64,000 nucleotides of DNA from positions 186,001 through 250,000 of the forward strand of contig NW_027490387.1 in the NCBI RefSeq assembly GCF_050948175.1, in the 5' to 3' direction. This DNA comes from Xylocopa sonorina (taxonomy: Eukaryota; Arthropoda; Insecta; Hymenoptera; Apidae). A program made the translations under genes and the position numbers. Below, piece by piece: positions 23,371 to 37,835 of this stretch; positions within the stretch are counted from its first letter, which is position 1, and every line of letters starts with the position of its first letter. A model generated the notes under the pieces. It saw only the letters and a list, made by a program, of their open reading frames with translations, was not told where the DNA came from and did no database searches.

Positions 23371-26300
23371 GTTTTAAGAAGCATTAGAACTCAACTTGCT
23401 ACGATACGTAGACATCTGCAAACGCTATTTCCTTGCAAGGAAGTGTCGCATTTACATTCATCTGAATCGTAGACGAGGAATGCATAACACTTCGCAATGA
23501 ATATTATATCTTATCATGAAACATAGATATGAGTTGCAATATCTCGTTTTAAGAAGCATTTGAACTCTATTGCTTCGATACGTAGACATCTGCAAACGCT
23601 ATTTCCTTGCAAGGAAGTGTCGCATTTACATTCATTTGAAGTGTAGACGAGGAATACATAACACTTCGCAAATCATATTATATCTTACCATGAAACATAG
23701 AAATGAGATGCGATATCGCGTTCTAAGAAGCTTTAGAACAATACTGCTGCTATAGGTAGACATTTGCAAACGCTATTTCCTTGCAAGGAAGTGTCGCATT
23801 TGCTTTCATTTGAATCGTAGACGAGGAATGCATAACACTTCGCAATGAATATTATATCTTATCATGAAACATATATATGAGATGCAATTTCTCGTTTTAA
23901 GAAGCATTTGAACACTATTGCTTCGATACGTAGACATCTGCAAACACTATTTCCTAGCGAGGAAGTGTCGCATTCACATTCATTTGAAGTGTAGACGAGG
24001 AATACATAACACTTCGCAAATCATATTATACCTTACCATGAAACATAGAAATGAGATGCGATATCGCGTTTTAAGAATCATAAGAACTCTATTGCAACGA
24101 TACGTAGACATCTGCAAACGCTATTTCCTTGCAAGGAAGTGTCGCATTTACATTCATTTGATGTGTAGACGAGGAATACATAACACTTCGCAAATCATAT
24201 TATATCTTACCATGAAACATAGAAATGAGATGCGATATCGCGTTTTAAGAAGCATTAGAACTCAACTTGCTACGATACGTAGACATCTGCAAACGCTATT
24301 TCCTAGCGAGGATGTGTCGCATTTACATTCATCTGAATCGTAGACGAGGAATACATAACACTTCGCAAATCATATTATATCTTACCATGAAACATAGAAA
24401 TGGGATGCGATATCGCGTTCTAAGAAGCATTAGAACAATACTGCTACTATAGGTAGACATTTGCAAACGCTATTTCCTTGCAAGGAAGTGTCGCATTTGC
24501 TTTCATTTGAAGTGTAGACGAGGAATACATAACACTCCGCAAATCATATTATATCCTACCATGAAACATAGAAACGAGATGCGATATCGCGTTTTAAGAA
24601 TCATAAGATCTCTACTGCTACGATACGTAGACATCTGCAATCGCTATTTTCTTGCAAAGAAGTGTCGCATTTACATTCATTTGAAGTGTAGCCGAGGAAT
24701 ACATAACACTTCGCAAATCGTATTATATCTTACCATGAAACATAGAAATGAGATGCGATATCGCGTTTTAAGAAGCATTAGAACTCTATTGCTACGATAC
24801 GTAGAAATCTGCAAGCGCTATTTCCTTGCAAAGAAGTGTCGCATTTACATTCATTTGAAGTGTAGACGAGGAATACATAACACTTCGCAAATCATATTAT
24901 ATCTTACCATGAAACATAGAAATGAGATGCGATATCGCTTTTTAAGAAGCATTAGAAATCCATTGCTACGATACGTAGACATCTGCAAACGCTATTTCCT
25001 AGCAAGAAAGTGTCGCATTTACATTCATTTGAAGTGTAGCCGAGGAATACAGAACACTTCGCAAATCGTATTATATCTTACCATGAAACATAGAAATGAG
25101 ATGCGATATCGCGTTTTAAGAAGCATTAGAACTCTATTGCTACGATCCGTAGACATCTGCAAACGCTATTTCCTTGCAAGGAAGTGTCGCATTTACATTC
25201 ATTTGAAGTGTAGACGAGGAATACATAACACTCCGCAAATCATATTATATCTTACCGTGAAACATTGAAATGAGATGCGATATCGCGTTTTAAGAATCAT
25301 AAGAACTCTATTGCAACGATACGTAGACATCTGCAAACGCTATTTCCTTGCAAAGAAGTGTCGCATTTACATTCATTTGAAGTGTAGACGAGGAATACAT
25401 AACACTTCGCAAATCGTATTATATCTTACCATGAAACATAGAAATGAGATGCGATATCGCGTTTTAAGAAGCATTTGAACTCTATTGCTTCGATACGTAG
25501 ACATCTGCAAACGCTATTTCCTAGCGAGGAAGTGTCGCATTCGCATTCATTTGAAGTGTAGACGAGGAATACATAACACTTCGCAAATCATATTATATCT
25601 TACCATGAAACATAGAAATGAGATGCGATATCGCGTTTTAAGAAGCATTTGAACTCTATTGCTTCGATACGTAGACATCTGCAAACGCTATTTCCAAGCG
25701 AGGAAGTGTCGCCTTCACATTCATTTGAAGTGTAGACGAGGAATACATAACACTTCGCAAATCATATTATATCTTACCATGAAACATAGAAATGAGATGC
25801 GATATCGCGTTTTAAGAAGCATTAGAACTCAACTGCTACGATACGTAGACATCTGCAAACGCTATTTCCTAGCGAGGAAGTGTCGCATTTGCATTCATTT
25901 GAAGTGTAGACGAGGAATACATAACACTCCGCAAATCATATTATATCTTACCATGAAACATAGAAATGAGATGCGATATCGCGTTTTAAGAATCATTAGA
26001 ACTCTACTGCTACGATACGTAGACATCTGCAATCGCTATTTTCTTGCAAAGAAGTGTCGCATTTACATTCATTTGAAGTGTAGCCGAGGAATACATAACA
26101 CTTCGCAAATCGTATTATATCTTACCATGAAACATAGAAATGAGATGCGATATCGCGTTTTAAGAAGCATTAGAACTCTATTGCTACGATACGTAGAAAT
26201 CTGCAAGCGCTATTTCCTTGCAAGGAAGTGTCGCATTTACATTCATTTGAATCGTAGACGAGGAATGCATAACACTTCGCAATGAATATTATATCTTATC

Positions 26301-26694
26301 ATGAAACATAGATATGAGATGCAATATCTCGTTTTAAGAAGCATTTGAACTCTATTGCTTCGATACGTAGACATCTGCAAACGCTATTTCCTTGGAAGGA
26401 AGTGTCACATTTACATTCATTTGAAGTGTAGACGAGGAATACATGACACTTCGCAAATCATATTATATCTTACCATGAAACATAGAAAAGAGATGCGATA
26501 TCGCGTTTTAAGAAGTATTAGAAAGCTATTGCTACGATACGTAGACATCTGCAAACGCTATTTCCTAGCGAGGAAGTATCGCATTCACATTCATTTGAAG
26601 TGCAGACGAGGAATACATAACACTTCGCAAATCATATTATATCTTACCATGAAACATAGAAATGAGATGCAATATCTCGTTTTAAGAAGCATTT
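19921..26694 (+). repeat. 23-monomer repeat, two copies spaced 4003-4004 bp
   Basis: 19921-22680 corresponds to 23924-26684. Spacing is 4003 bp on the left part and 4004 bp further right. Both fit 23 x 174 plus or minus the visible one-base events (TTTTAG loss at 20761, AACTTGC gains near 23396 and 24266). Shared rare variants include TTCCAAGCGAGG with GTCGCCTTCAC, GAAATCTGCAAGCGC, AAAAGAGATGCG and AGAAGTATTAG. A stretch around 20630-20855 differs between copies (GACCTTCTCAATC versus GACATCTGCAATC), showing replacement inside an otherwise matching block. Confidence 0.82.
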
Positions 26695-26702
26695 GAACTC
26701 CA

Positions 26703-28214
26703 TTGCTTCGATACGTAGACATCTGCAAACACTATTTCCTAGCGAGGAAGTGTCGCATTCACATTCATTTGAAGTGTAGACGAGGAATACATAACACTTC
26801 GCAAATCATATTGTATCTTACCATGAAACATAGAAATGAGATGCGATATCGCGTTTTAAGAATCATAAGAACTCTATTGCTACGATACGTAGACATCTGC
26901 AAACGCTATTTCCTTGCAAGGAAGTGTCGCATTTACATTCATCTGAATCGTAGACGAGGAATGCATAACACTTCGCAATGAATATTATTTCTTATCATGA
27001 AACATAGATATGAGATGCAATATCTCGTTTTAAGAAGCATTTGAACTCTATTGCTTCGATACGTAGACATCTGCAAACGCTATTTCCTTGCAAGGAAGTG
27101 TCGCATTTACATTCATTTGAAGTGTAGACGAGGAATACATAACACTTCGCAAATCATATTATATCTTACCATGAAACATAGAAATGAGATGCGATATCGC
27201 GTTCTAAGAAGCTTTAGAACAATACTGCTGCTATAGGTAGACATTTGCAAACGCTATTTCCTTGCAAGGAAGTGTCGCATTTGCTTTCATTTGAATCGTA
27301 GACGAGGAATGCATAACACTTCGTAATGAATATTATATCTTATCATGAAACATATATATGAGATGCAATTTCTCGTTTTAAGAAGCATTTGAACTCTATT
27401 GCTTCGATACGTAGACATCTGCAAACACTATTTCCTAGCGAGGAAGTGTCGCATTCACATTCATTTGAAGTGTAGACGAGGAATACATAACACTTCGCAA
27501 ATCATATTGTATCTTACCATGACACATAGAAATGAGATGCGATATCGCGTTTTAAGAAGCATTTGAACTCTATTGCTTCGATACGTAGACATCTGCAAAC
27601 GCTATTTCCTAGCGAGGAAGTGTCGCATTCGCATTCTTTTGAAGTGTAGACGAGGAATACATAACACTTCGCAAATCATATTGTATCTTACCATGAAACA
27701 TAGAAATGAGATGCGATATCGCGTTTTAAGAAGCATTAGAACTCTACTGCTACGATACGCAGACATCTGCAAACGCTATTTCCTAGCGAGGAAGTGTCAC
27801 ATTCACATTCATTTGAAGTGTAGACGAGGAATACATAACACTTCGCAAATCATATTATATCTTACCATGAAACATAGAAATGATATGCGATATCGCGTTT
27901 TAAGAAGCATTAGAACTCTATTGCTACGATACGTAGACATCTGCAAATGCTATTTCCTTGCAAGGAAGTGTCGCATTTACATTCATTTGAATCGTAGACG
28001 AGGAATGCATAACACTTCGCAATGAATATTATATCTTATCATGAAACATATATATGAGATGCAATATCTCGTTTTAAGAAGCATTTGAACTCTATTGCTT
28101 CGATACGTAGACATCTGCAAACACTATTTCCTAGCGAGGAAGTGTCGCATTCACATTCATTTGAAGTGTAGACGAGGAATACATAACACTTCGCAATGAA
28201 TATTATATCTTGTC
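26703..28214 (+). repeat. Satellite segment partly copied from 22.9-23.9 kb
   Basis: Monomers at 26703-26981 match 22873-23151 (3830-bp spacing), and those at 27051-27400 match 23570-23919 (3481 bp, 20 x 174 plus 1), including AGCTTTAGAAC, GCTGCTATAGG and CATATATATGAG. After about 27400 the order changes. Phase and strand stay constant, and no gene is present. Confidence 0.75.
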
Positions 28215-28271
28215 ATGAAACATAGATATGAGATGCAATATCTCGTTTTAAGAAGCATCAGAAATCCATTG

Positions 28272-28445
28272 CTACGATACGTAGACATCTGCAAACGCTA
28301 TTTCCTTGCAAGAAAGTGTCGCATTTACATTCATTTGAAGTGTAGACGACGGATACATAACACTTCGCAAATCATATTATACCTTACCATGAAACATAGA
28401 AATGAGATGCGATATCGCGTTTTAAGAATCATAAGAACTCAATTG
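28272..28445 (+). repeat. Exemplar of the 'd' monomer family
   Basis: Marked by CCTTGCAAGAAAGTG, GTAGACGACGGATAC and ATTATACCTTACC. It recurs as a fixed neighbour of the 'b' family through HOR II, and usually precedes a monomer with TTGCAACG and TTTGATGTG. Confidence 0.8.
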
Positions 28446-28620
28446 CAACGATACGTAGACATCTGCAAACGCTATTTCCTTGCAAGGAAGTGTCGCATTT
28501 ACATTCATTTGATGCGTAGACGAGGAATACATAACACTTCGCAAATCATATTATATCTTACCATGAAACATAGAAATGAGATGCGATATCGCGTTTTAAG
28601 AAGCATTAGAACTCAACTTG
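28446..28620 (+). repeat. Exemplar of the 175-bp '+1' monomer
   Basis: Its 3' end reads ACTCAACTTG before CTACG, one base longer than ACTCAACTG. The extra base shifts the open frame, so ORFs through it end about 25 codons later. The next monomer carries GAGGATGTG or GAGGAGGTG, GCATTTGCATTC and CACTCCGC. I count 19 AACTTGCTA occurrences, the first near 15218 and none earlier. Confidence 0.82.
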
Positions 28621-28794
28621 CTACGATACGTGGACATCTGCAAACGCTATTTCCTAGCGAGGATGTGTCGCATTTGCATTCATTTGAATTGTAGACGAGG
28701 AATACATAACACTCCGCAAATCATATTATATCTTACCATGAAACATAGAAATGAGATGCGATATCGCGTTTTAAGAATCATAAGAACTCTACTG

Positions 28795-28968
28795 CTACGA
28801 TACGTAGACATCTGCAATCGCTATTTCCTTGCAAAGAAGTGTCGCATTTACATTCATTTGAAGTGTAGCCGAGGAATACATAACACTTCGCAAATCGTAT
28901 TATATCTTACCATGAAACATAGAAATGAGATGCGATATCGCGTTTTAAGAAGCATTAGAACTCTATTG
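28795..28968 (+). repeat. Exemplar of the 'c' monomer family
   Basis: Marked by CTGCAATCGC, CCTTGCAAAGAAG, GTGTAGCCGAGG and CAAATCGTATTATATC. In HOR II a derivative has AAGAAGAGTCGC. It is often followed by a monomer starting CTACGATCCGTAG. Confidence 0.82.
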
Positions 28969-31900
28969 CTACGATCCGTAGACATCTGCAAACGCTATTT
29001 CCTTGCAAGGAAGTGTCGCATTTACATTCATTTGAATCGTAGACGAGGAATGCATAACACTTCGCAATGAATATTATATCTTATCATGAAACATAGATAT
29101 GAGATGCAATATCTCGTTTTAAGAAGCATTTGAACTCTATTGCTTCGATACGTGGACATCTGCAATCACTATTTCCTTGCAAAGAAGTGTCGCATTTACA
29201 TTCATTTGAAGTGTAGCCGAGGAATACATAACACTTCGCAAATCGTATTATATCTTACCATGAAACATAGAAATGTGATGCGATATCGCGTTTTAAGAAG
29301 CATTTGAACTCTATTGCTTCGATACGTAGAGATCTGAAAAACGCTATTTCCTAGCGAGGAAGTGTCGCATTCGCATTCATTTGAAGTGTAGACGAGGAAT
29401 ACATAACACTTCGCAAATCATATTATATCTTACCATGAAACATAGAAATGAGATGCGATATCGCGTTTTAAGAAGCATTTGAACTCTATTGCTTCGATAC
29501 GTAGACATCTGCAAACGCTATTTCCAAGCGAGGAAGTGTCGCCTTCACATTCATTTGAAGTGTAGACGAGGAATACATAACACTTCGCAAATCATATTAT
29601 ATCTTACCATGAAACATAGAAATGAGATGCGATATCGCGTTTTAAGAAGCATTAGAACTCTACTGCTACGATACGCAGACATCTGCAAACGCTATTTCCT
29701 AGCGAGGGAGTCACATTCACATTCATTTGAAGTGTAGACGAGGAATACATGATACTTCGCAAATCATATTATAACTTACCATGAATCATAGAAATGAGAT
29801 GCGATATCGCGTTTTAAGAAGCATTAGAACACTATTGCTACGATACGTAGACATCTGCAAACGCTATTTCCTTGCAAGAAAGTGTCGCATTTACATTCAT
29901 TTGAAGTGTAGACGAGGAATACATAACACTTCCCAAATCATATTATACCTTACCATGAAACATAGAAATGAGATGCGATATCGCGTTTTAAGGAGCATTA
30001 GAACTCTACTGCTACGATACGTAGACATCTGCAAACGCTATTTCCTTGCAAGGAAGTGTCGCATTTACATTCATTTGAAGTGTAGACGAGGAATACATAA
30101 CACTCCGCAAATCATATTATATCTTACCATGAAACATTGAAATGAGATGCGATATCGCGTTTTAAGAATCATAAGAACTCTATTGCAACGATACGTAGAC
30201 ATCTGCAAACGCTATTTCCTTGCAAAGAAGTGTCGCATTTACATTCATTTGAAGTGTAGACGAGGAATACATAACACTTCGCAAATCATATTATATCTTA
30301 CCATGAAACATAGAAATGACATGCGATATCGCGTTTTAAGAAGCATCAGAAATCCATTACTACGATACGTAGACATCTGCAAACGCTATTTCCTTGCAAG
30401 AAAGTGTCGCATTTACATTCATTTGAAGTGTAGACGACGGATACGTAACACTTCGCAAATCATGTTTTATCTTACCATGAAACATAGAAATGAGATGCGA
30501 TATCGCTTTTTAAGAATCATAAGAACTCTATTGCAACGATACGTAGACATCTGCAAACGCTATTTCCTTGCAAAGAAGTGTCGCATTTACATTCATTTGA
30601 AGTGTAGACGAGGAATACATAACACTTCGCAAATCATATTATATCTTACCATGAAACATAGAAATGACATGCGATATCGCGTTTTAAGAAGCATCAGAAA
30701 TCCATTACTACGATACGTAGACATCTGCAAACGCTATTTCCTTGCAAGAAAGTGTCGCATTTACTTTCATTTGAATCGTAGACGAGGAATACATGACACT
30801 TCGCAATGAATATTATATCTTATCAGGAAACATAGATATGAGATGCAATATCTCGTTTTAAGAAGCATTTGAACTCTATTGCTTCGATACGTAGACATCT
30901 GCTAACGCTATTTCCATGCAAGGAAGTGTCGCATTTACATTCATTTGAAGTGTAGACGAGGAATACATGATACTTCGCAAATCATATTATATCTTACCAT
31001 GAAACATAGGAATGAGATGTGATATCGCGTTTTAAGAAGCATTTGAACTCTATTGCTTCGATACGTAGACATCTGCAAACGCTATTTCCTTGCAAGGAGG
31101 TGTCGCATTTACATTCATTTGATGTGTAGACGAGGAATACATGACACTTCGCAAATCATATTATATCTTATCATGAAACATAGAAATGAGATGCGATATC
31201 GCGCTCTAAGAAGCATTAGAAAGCTATTGCTACGATACGTAGACATCTGCAAACGCTATTTCCTAGCGAGGAAGTATCGCATTCACATTCATTTGAAGTG
31301 TAGACGAGGAATACATAACACTTCGCAAATCATGTCATATCTTACCATGAAACATAGAAATGAGATGCGATATCGCGTTTTAAGAATCATATGAACTCTA
31401 TTGCTACTATACGTAGACATCTGCAATCGCTATTTCCTAGCAAGGAAGTGTCGCATTTACATTCATTTGAAGTGTAGACGAGGAATACATGATACTTCGC
31501 AAATCATATTATATCTTACCATGAATCATATAAATGAGATGCGATATCGCGTTTTAAGAAGCATTAGAACACTACTGCTACGATAGGTAGACATTTGCAA
31601 ACGCTATTTCCTAGCAAAGAAGTGTCGCATTTACATTCATTTGAAGTGTAGACGAGGAATACATAACACTTCGCAAATCGTATTATATCTTACCATGAAA
31701 CATAGAAATGAGATGCGATATCGCGTTTTAAGAAGCATTAGAACTCTACTGCTACGATACGCAGACATCTGCAAACGATATTTCCTTGCAAATAAGTGTC
31801 GCATTTACATTTATTTGAAGTGTAGACGAGGAATACATAACACTTCGCAAATCATATTATATCTTACCATGAAACATAGAAATGAGTTGCGATATCGCGT

Positions 31901-32939
31901 TTTGAGAAGCATTAGAACTCTATTGCTACGATACGTAGACATCTGCAAACGCTATTTCCTTGCAAGGAAGTGTCGCATTTACATTCATCTGAATCGTAGA
32001 CGAGGAATGCATAACACTTCGCAATGAATATTATATCTTGTCATGAAACATAGATATGAGATACAATATCTCGTTTTAAGAAGCATCAGAAATCCATTGC
32101 TACGATACGTAGACATCTGCAAACGCTATTTCCTTGCAAGAAAGTGTCGCATTTACATTCATTTGAAGTGTAGACGACGGATACATAACACTTCGCAAAT
32201 CATATTATACCTTACCATGAAACATAGAAATGAGATGCGACATCGCGTTTTAAGAATCATAGGAAATCTATTGCAACGATACGTAGACATCTGCAAACGC
32301 TATTTCCTTGCAAGGAAGTGTCGCATTTACATTCATTTGATGTGTAGACGAGGAATACATAACACTTCGCAAATCATATTATATCTTACCATGAAACATA
32401 GAAATGAGATGCGATATCGCGTTTTAAGAAGCATTAGAACTCAACTTGCTACGATACGTAGACATCTGCAAACGCTATTTCCCAGCGAGGATCTGTCGCA
32501 TTTGCATTCATTTGAATTGTAGACGAGGAATACATAACACTCCGCAAATCATATTATATCTTACCATGAAACATAGAAATGAGATGCGATATCGCGTTTT
32601 AAGAATCATAAGAACTCTACTGCTACGATACGTAGACATCTGCAATCGCTATTTCCTTGCAAAGAAGTGTCGCATTTACATTCATTTGAAGTGTAGCCGA
32701 GGAATACATAACACTTCGCAAATCGTATTATATCTTACCATGAAACATAGAAATGAGATGCGATATCGCGTTTTAAGAAGCATTTGAACTCTACTGCTAC
32801 GATACGCAGACATCTGCAAACGCTATTTCCTAGCGAGGAAGTGTCGCATTCACATTCATTTGAAATGTAGACGAGGAATACATAACACTTCGCAAATCGT
32901 ATTATATCTTACCATGAAACATAGGAATGAGGTGCGATA

Positions 32940-34510
32940 TCGCGTTTAAGAAGCATTAGAACTCAACTGCTACGACACGTAGACATCTGCAAACGCTATT
33001 TCCTTGCAAGGAAGTGTCGCATTTACATTCATCTGAATCGTAGACGAGGAATGCATAACACTTCGCAATGAATATTATATCTTGTCATGAAACATAGATA
33101 TGAGATGCAATATCTCGTTTTAAGAAGCATCAGAAATCCATTGCAACGATACGTAGACATCTGCAAACGCTATTTCCTTGCAAAGAAGTGTCGCATTTAC
33201 ATTCATTTGAAGTGTAGACGGGGAATACATAACACTTCGCAAATCATATTATATCTTACCATGAACATAGAAATGAGATCCGATATCGCGTTTTAAGAAT
33301 CATAAGAAATCCATTGCTACGACACGTAGACATCTGCAAACGCTATTTCCTTGCAAGAAAGTGTCGCATTTACATTCATTTGAAGTGTAGACGAGGAATA
33401 CATAACACTTCCCAAATCATATTATACCTTACCATGAAACATAGAAATGAGATGCGATATCGCGTTTTAAGAAGCATTAGACTCTACTGCTACGATACGC
33501 AGACATCTGCAAACGCTATTCCTAGCGAGGAAGTGTCACATTCACATTCATTTGAAGTGTAGACGAGGAATACATAACACTTCGCAAATCATATTATATC
33601 TTATCAAGAAACATATATATGAGATGCAATTTCTCGTTTTAAGAAGCATTTGAACTCTATTGCTTCGATACGTAGACATCTGCAAACACTATTTCCTAGG
33701 CGAGGAGTGTCGCATTCACATTCATTTGAAGTGTAGACGAGGAATACATAACACTTCGCAATCATATTGTATCTTACCATGAAACATATATATGAGACGC
33801 AATTTCTCGTTTTAAGAAGCATTTGAACTCTATTGCTCGATACGTAGACATCTGCAAACACTATTTCCTAGCGAGGAGTGTCGCATTCACATTCATTTGA
33901 AGTGTAAACGAGGAATACATAACACTTCGCAAATCATATTGTATCTTACCATGACACATAGAAATGAGATGCGATATCGCGTTTTAAGAATTATAAGAAC
34001 TCTATTGCTACGATACGTAGACATCCGCAAACGCTATTTCCTTGCAAGGAAGTGTCGCATTTACATTCATCTGAATCGTAGACGAGGAATGCATAACACT
34101 TCGCAATGAATATTATATCTTGTCATAAAGCATAGATATGAGATGCATATCTCGTTTTAAGAAGCATCAGAAATCCATTGCTACGATACGTAGACATCTG
34201 CAAACGCTATTTCCTTGCAAGAAAGTGTCGCATTTACATTCATTTGAAGTGTAGACGACGGATACATAACACTTCGCAAATCATATTATACCTTACCATG
34301 AAACATAGAAATGAGATGCGACATCGCGTTTTAAGAATCATAGGAACTCTATAGCAACGATACGTAGACATCTGCAAACGCTATTTCCTTGCAAGGAAGT
34401 GTCGCATTTACATTCATTTGATGTGTAGACGAGGAATACATAACACTTCGCAAATCATATTATATCTTACCATGAAACATAGAAATGAGATGCGATATCG
34501 CGTTTAAGAA
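32940..34510 (+). other. Cluster of one-base homopolymer contractions in the satellite
   Basis: Over about 1.57 kb I find some ten single-base losses relative to neighbouring or paralogous monomers, nearly all shortening a short run. Examples are CGCGTTTAAG (near 32945 and 34502), CATGAACATAG (near 33260), TTAGACTC (near 33480), GCTATTCCTAG (near 33517), GCGAGGAGTG (near 33704 and 33874), CGCAATCATATTG (near 33758), TTGCTCGATAC (near 33835) and GATGCATATCTC (near 34145). One extra G lies in CCTAGGCGAGG (near 33698). The paralogous stretch from 37431 lacks them and keeps 189-codon open frames. They are more likely consensus errors than biology. Confidence 0.75.
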
Positions 34511-37430
34511 GCATTAGAACTCAACTTGCTAGGATACGTAGACATCTGCAAACGCTATTTCCTAGCGAGGATGTGTCGCATTTGCATTCATTTGAATTGT
34601 AGACGAGGAATACATAACACTCCGCAAATCATATTATATCTTACCATGAAACATAGAAATGAGATGCGATATCGCGTTTTAAGAATCATAAGAACTCTAT
34701 TGCAACGATACGTAGACATCTGCAAACGCTATTTCCTTGCAAGGAAGTGTCGCATTCACATTCATTTGAAGTGTAGACGAGGAATACATAACACTTCGCA
34801 AATCATAATATATCTTACCATGAAACACAGAAATGAGATGCGATATCGCGTTTTAAGAAGCATTTGAACTCTATTGCTTCGATACGTAGACATCTGCAAA
34901 CACTATTTCCTAGCGAGGAAGTGTCGCATTCACATTCATTTGAAGTGTAAACGAGGAATACATAACACTTCGCAAATCATATTGTATCTTACCATGACAC
35001 ATAGAAATGAGATGCGATATCGCGTTTTAAGAATCATAAGAACTCTATTGCTACGATACGTAGACATCCGCAAACGCTATTTCCTTGCAAGGAAGTGTCG
35101 CATTTACATTCATCTGAATCGTAGACGAGGAATGCATAACACTTCGCAATGAATATTATATCTTGTCATGAAACATAGATATGAGATGCAATATCTCGTT
35201 TTAAGAAGCATCAGAAATCCATTGCTACGATACGTAGACATCTGCAAACGCTATTTCCTTGCAAGAAAGTGTCGCATTTACATTCATTTGAAGTGTAGAC
35301 GACGGATACATAACACTTCGCAAATCATATTATACCTTACCATGAAACATAGAAATGAGATGCGATATCGCGTTTTAAGAATCATAGGAACTCTATTGCA
35401 ACGATACGTAGACATCTGCAAACGCTATTTCCTTGCAAGGAAGTGTCGCATTTACATTCATTTGATGTGTAGACGAGGAATACATAACACTTCGCAAATC
35501 ATATTATATCTTACCATGAAACATAGAAATGAGATGCGATATCGCGTTTTAAGAAGCATTAGAACTCAACTTGCTACGATACGTAGACATCTGCAAACGC
35601 TATTTCCTAGCGAGGATGTGTCGCATTTGCATTCATTTGAATTGTAGACGAGGAATACATGACACTCCGCAAATCATATTATATCTTACCATGAAACATA
35701 GAAATGAGATGCGATATCGCGTTTTAAGAATCATAAGAACTCTACTGCTACGATACGTAGACATCTGCAATCGCTATTTCCTTGCAAAGAAGAGTCGCAT
35801 TTACATTCATTTGAAGTGTAGCCGAGGAATACATAACACTTCGCAAATCGTATTATATCTTACCATGAAACATAGAAATGAGATGCGATATCGCGTTTTA
35901 AGAAGCATTAGAACTCTATTGCTACGATCCGTAGACATCTGCAAACGCTATTTCCTTGCAAGGAAGTGTCGCATTTACATTCATTTGAATCGTAGACGAG
36001 GAATGCATAACACTTCGCAATGAATATTATATCTTATCATGAAACATAAATATGAGATGCAATATCTCGTTTTAAGAAGCATCAGAAATCCATTGCTACG
36101 ATACGTAGACATCTGCAAACGCTATTTCCTTGCAAGAAAGTGTCGCATTTACATTCATTTGAAGTGTAGACGACGGATACATAACACTTCGCAAATCATA
36201 TTATACCTTACCATGAAACATAGAAATGAGATGCGACATCGCGTTTTAAGAATCATAGGAACTCTATAGCAACGATACGTAGACATCTGCAAACGTTATT
36301 TCCTTGCAAGGAAGTGTCGCATTCACATTCATTTGAAGTGTAGACGAGGAATACATAACACTTCGCAAATCATAATATATCTTACCATGAAACACAGAAA
36401 TGAGATGCGATATCGCGTTTTAAGAAGCATTTGAACTCTATTGCTTCGATTCGTAGACATCTGCAAACGCTATTTCCTTGCAAGGAAGTGTCGCATTTTT
36501 ATTCATTTGAATCGTAGACGAGGAATACACAACAGTTCGCAAATCATATAATATCTTACCATGAAACATAGAAATGAGATGCAATTTCTCGTTTTAAGAA
36601 GCATTTGAACTCTATTGCTTCGATACGTAGACATCTGCAAACACTATTTCCTAGCGAGGAAGTGTCGCATTCACATTCATTTGAAGTGTAAACGAGGAAT
36701 GCATAACACTTCGCAAATCATATTGTATCTTACCATGACACATAGAAATGAGATGCGATATCGCGTTTTAAGAATCATAAGAACTCTATTGCTACGATAC
36801 GTAGACATCCGCAAACGCTATTTCCTTGCAAGGAAGTGTCGCATTTACATTCATCTGAATCGTAGACGAGGAATGCATAACACTTCGCAATGAATATTAT
36901 ATCTTGTCATGAAACATAGACATGAGATGCAATATCTCGTTTTAAGAAGCTTCAGAAATCCATTGCTACGATACGTAGACATCTGCAAACGCTATTTCCT
37001 TGCAAGAAAGTGTCGCATTTACATTCATTGGAAGTGTAGACGACGGATACATAACACTTCGCAAATCATATTATACCTTACCATGAAACATAGAAATGAG
37101 ATGCGATATCGCGTTTTAAGAATCATAAGAACTCTACTGCTACGATACGTAGACATCTGCAATCGCTATTTCCTTGCAAAGAAGAGTCGCATTTACATTC
37201 ATTTGAAGTGTAGCCGAGGAATACATAACACTTCGCAAATCGTATTATATCTTACCATGAAACATAGAAATGAGATGCGATATCGCGTTTTAAGAAGCAT
37301 TAGAACTCAACTGCTACGACACGTAGACATCTGCAAACGCTATTTCCTTGCAAGGAAGTGTCGCATTTACATTCATCTGAATCGTAGACGAGGAATGCAT
37401 AACACTTCGCAATGAATATTATATCTTGTC
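33087..37430 (+). repeat. HOR II copy 1 (25 monomers, 4344 bp)
   Basis: Copies of this repeat are delimited by a 'b' 3' end that runs AGCATCAGAAATCC into ATTGCAACGATACG, at 33087, 37431, 43175 and 47005. 4344 bp equals 25 x 174 minus 6: eight net single-base losses in the contraction cluster plus two AACTTGC gains (near 34526 and 35570). The part at 34874-37410 is repeated at 39922-42460 with 5048-bp spacing. Confidence 0.8.
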
Positions 37431-37835
37431 ATGAAACATAGATATGAGATGCAATATCTCGTTTTAAGAAGCATCAGAAATCCATTGCAACGATACGTAG
37501 ACATCTGCAAACGCTATTTCCTTGCAAAGAAGTGTCGCATTTACATTCATTTGAAGTGTAGACGGGGAATACATAACACTTCGCAAATCATATTATATCT
37601 TACCATGAAACATAGAAATGAGATCCGATATCGCGTTTTAAGAATCATAAGAAATCCATTGCTACGACACGTAGACATCTGCAAACGCTATTTCCTTGCA
37701 AGAAAGTGTCGCATTTACATTCATTTGAACTGTAGACGAGGAATACATAACACTTCCCAAATCATATTATACCTTACCATGAAACATAGAAATGAGATGC
37801 GATATCGCGTTTTAAGAAGCATTAGAACTCTACTG

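Larger units (their letters stand above)
28215..33086 (+). repeat. Mosaic satellite segment with 22-monomer spacing
   Basis: The block starting with the 'b' family 3' end at 28215 recurs at 32043 after 3828 bp (22 x 174). Inside are three indels that cancel: the AACTTGC gain near 28617, an extra base in GATCTGAAAAACGC near 29335, and a 2-base loss in GAGGGAGTCACATTC near 29705. Unusual monomers lie at 30760-31170 (TTATCAGGAAACATAG, CTGCTAACGC, TTCCATGCAAGG, CATGATACTTC), and these reappear at 52.2 and 58.1 kb. No gene is present. Confidence 0.75.

Noticed and set aside
33604..33861. Minus-strand ORF of 85 codons in the satellite
   Set aside because: It arises only because single-base losses in the contraction cluster alter the antisense frame.
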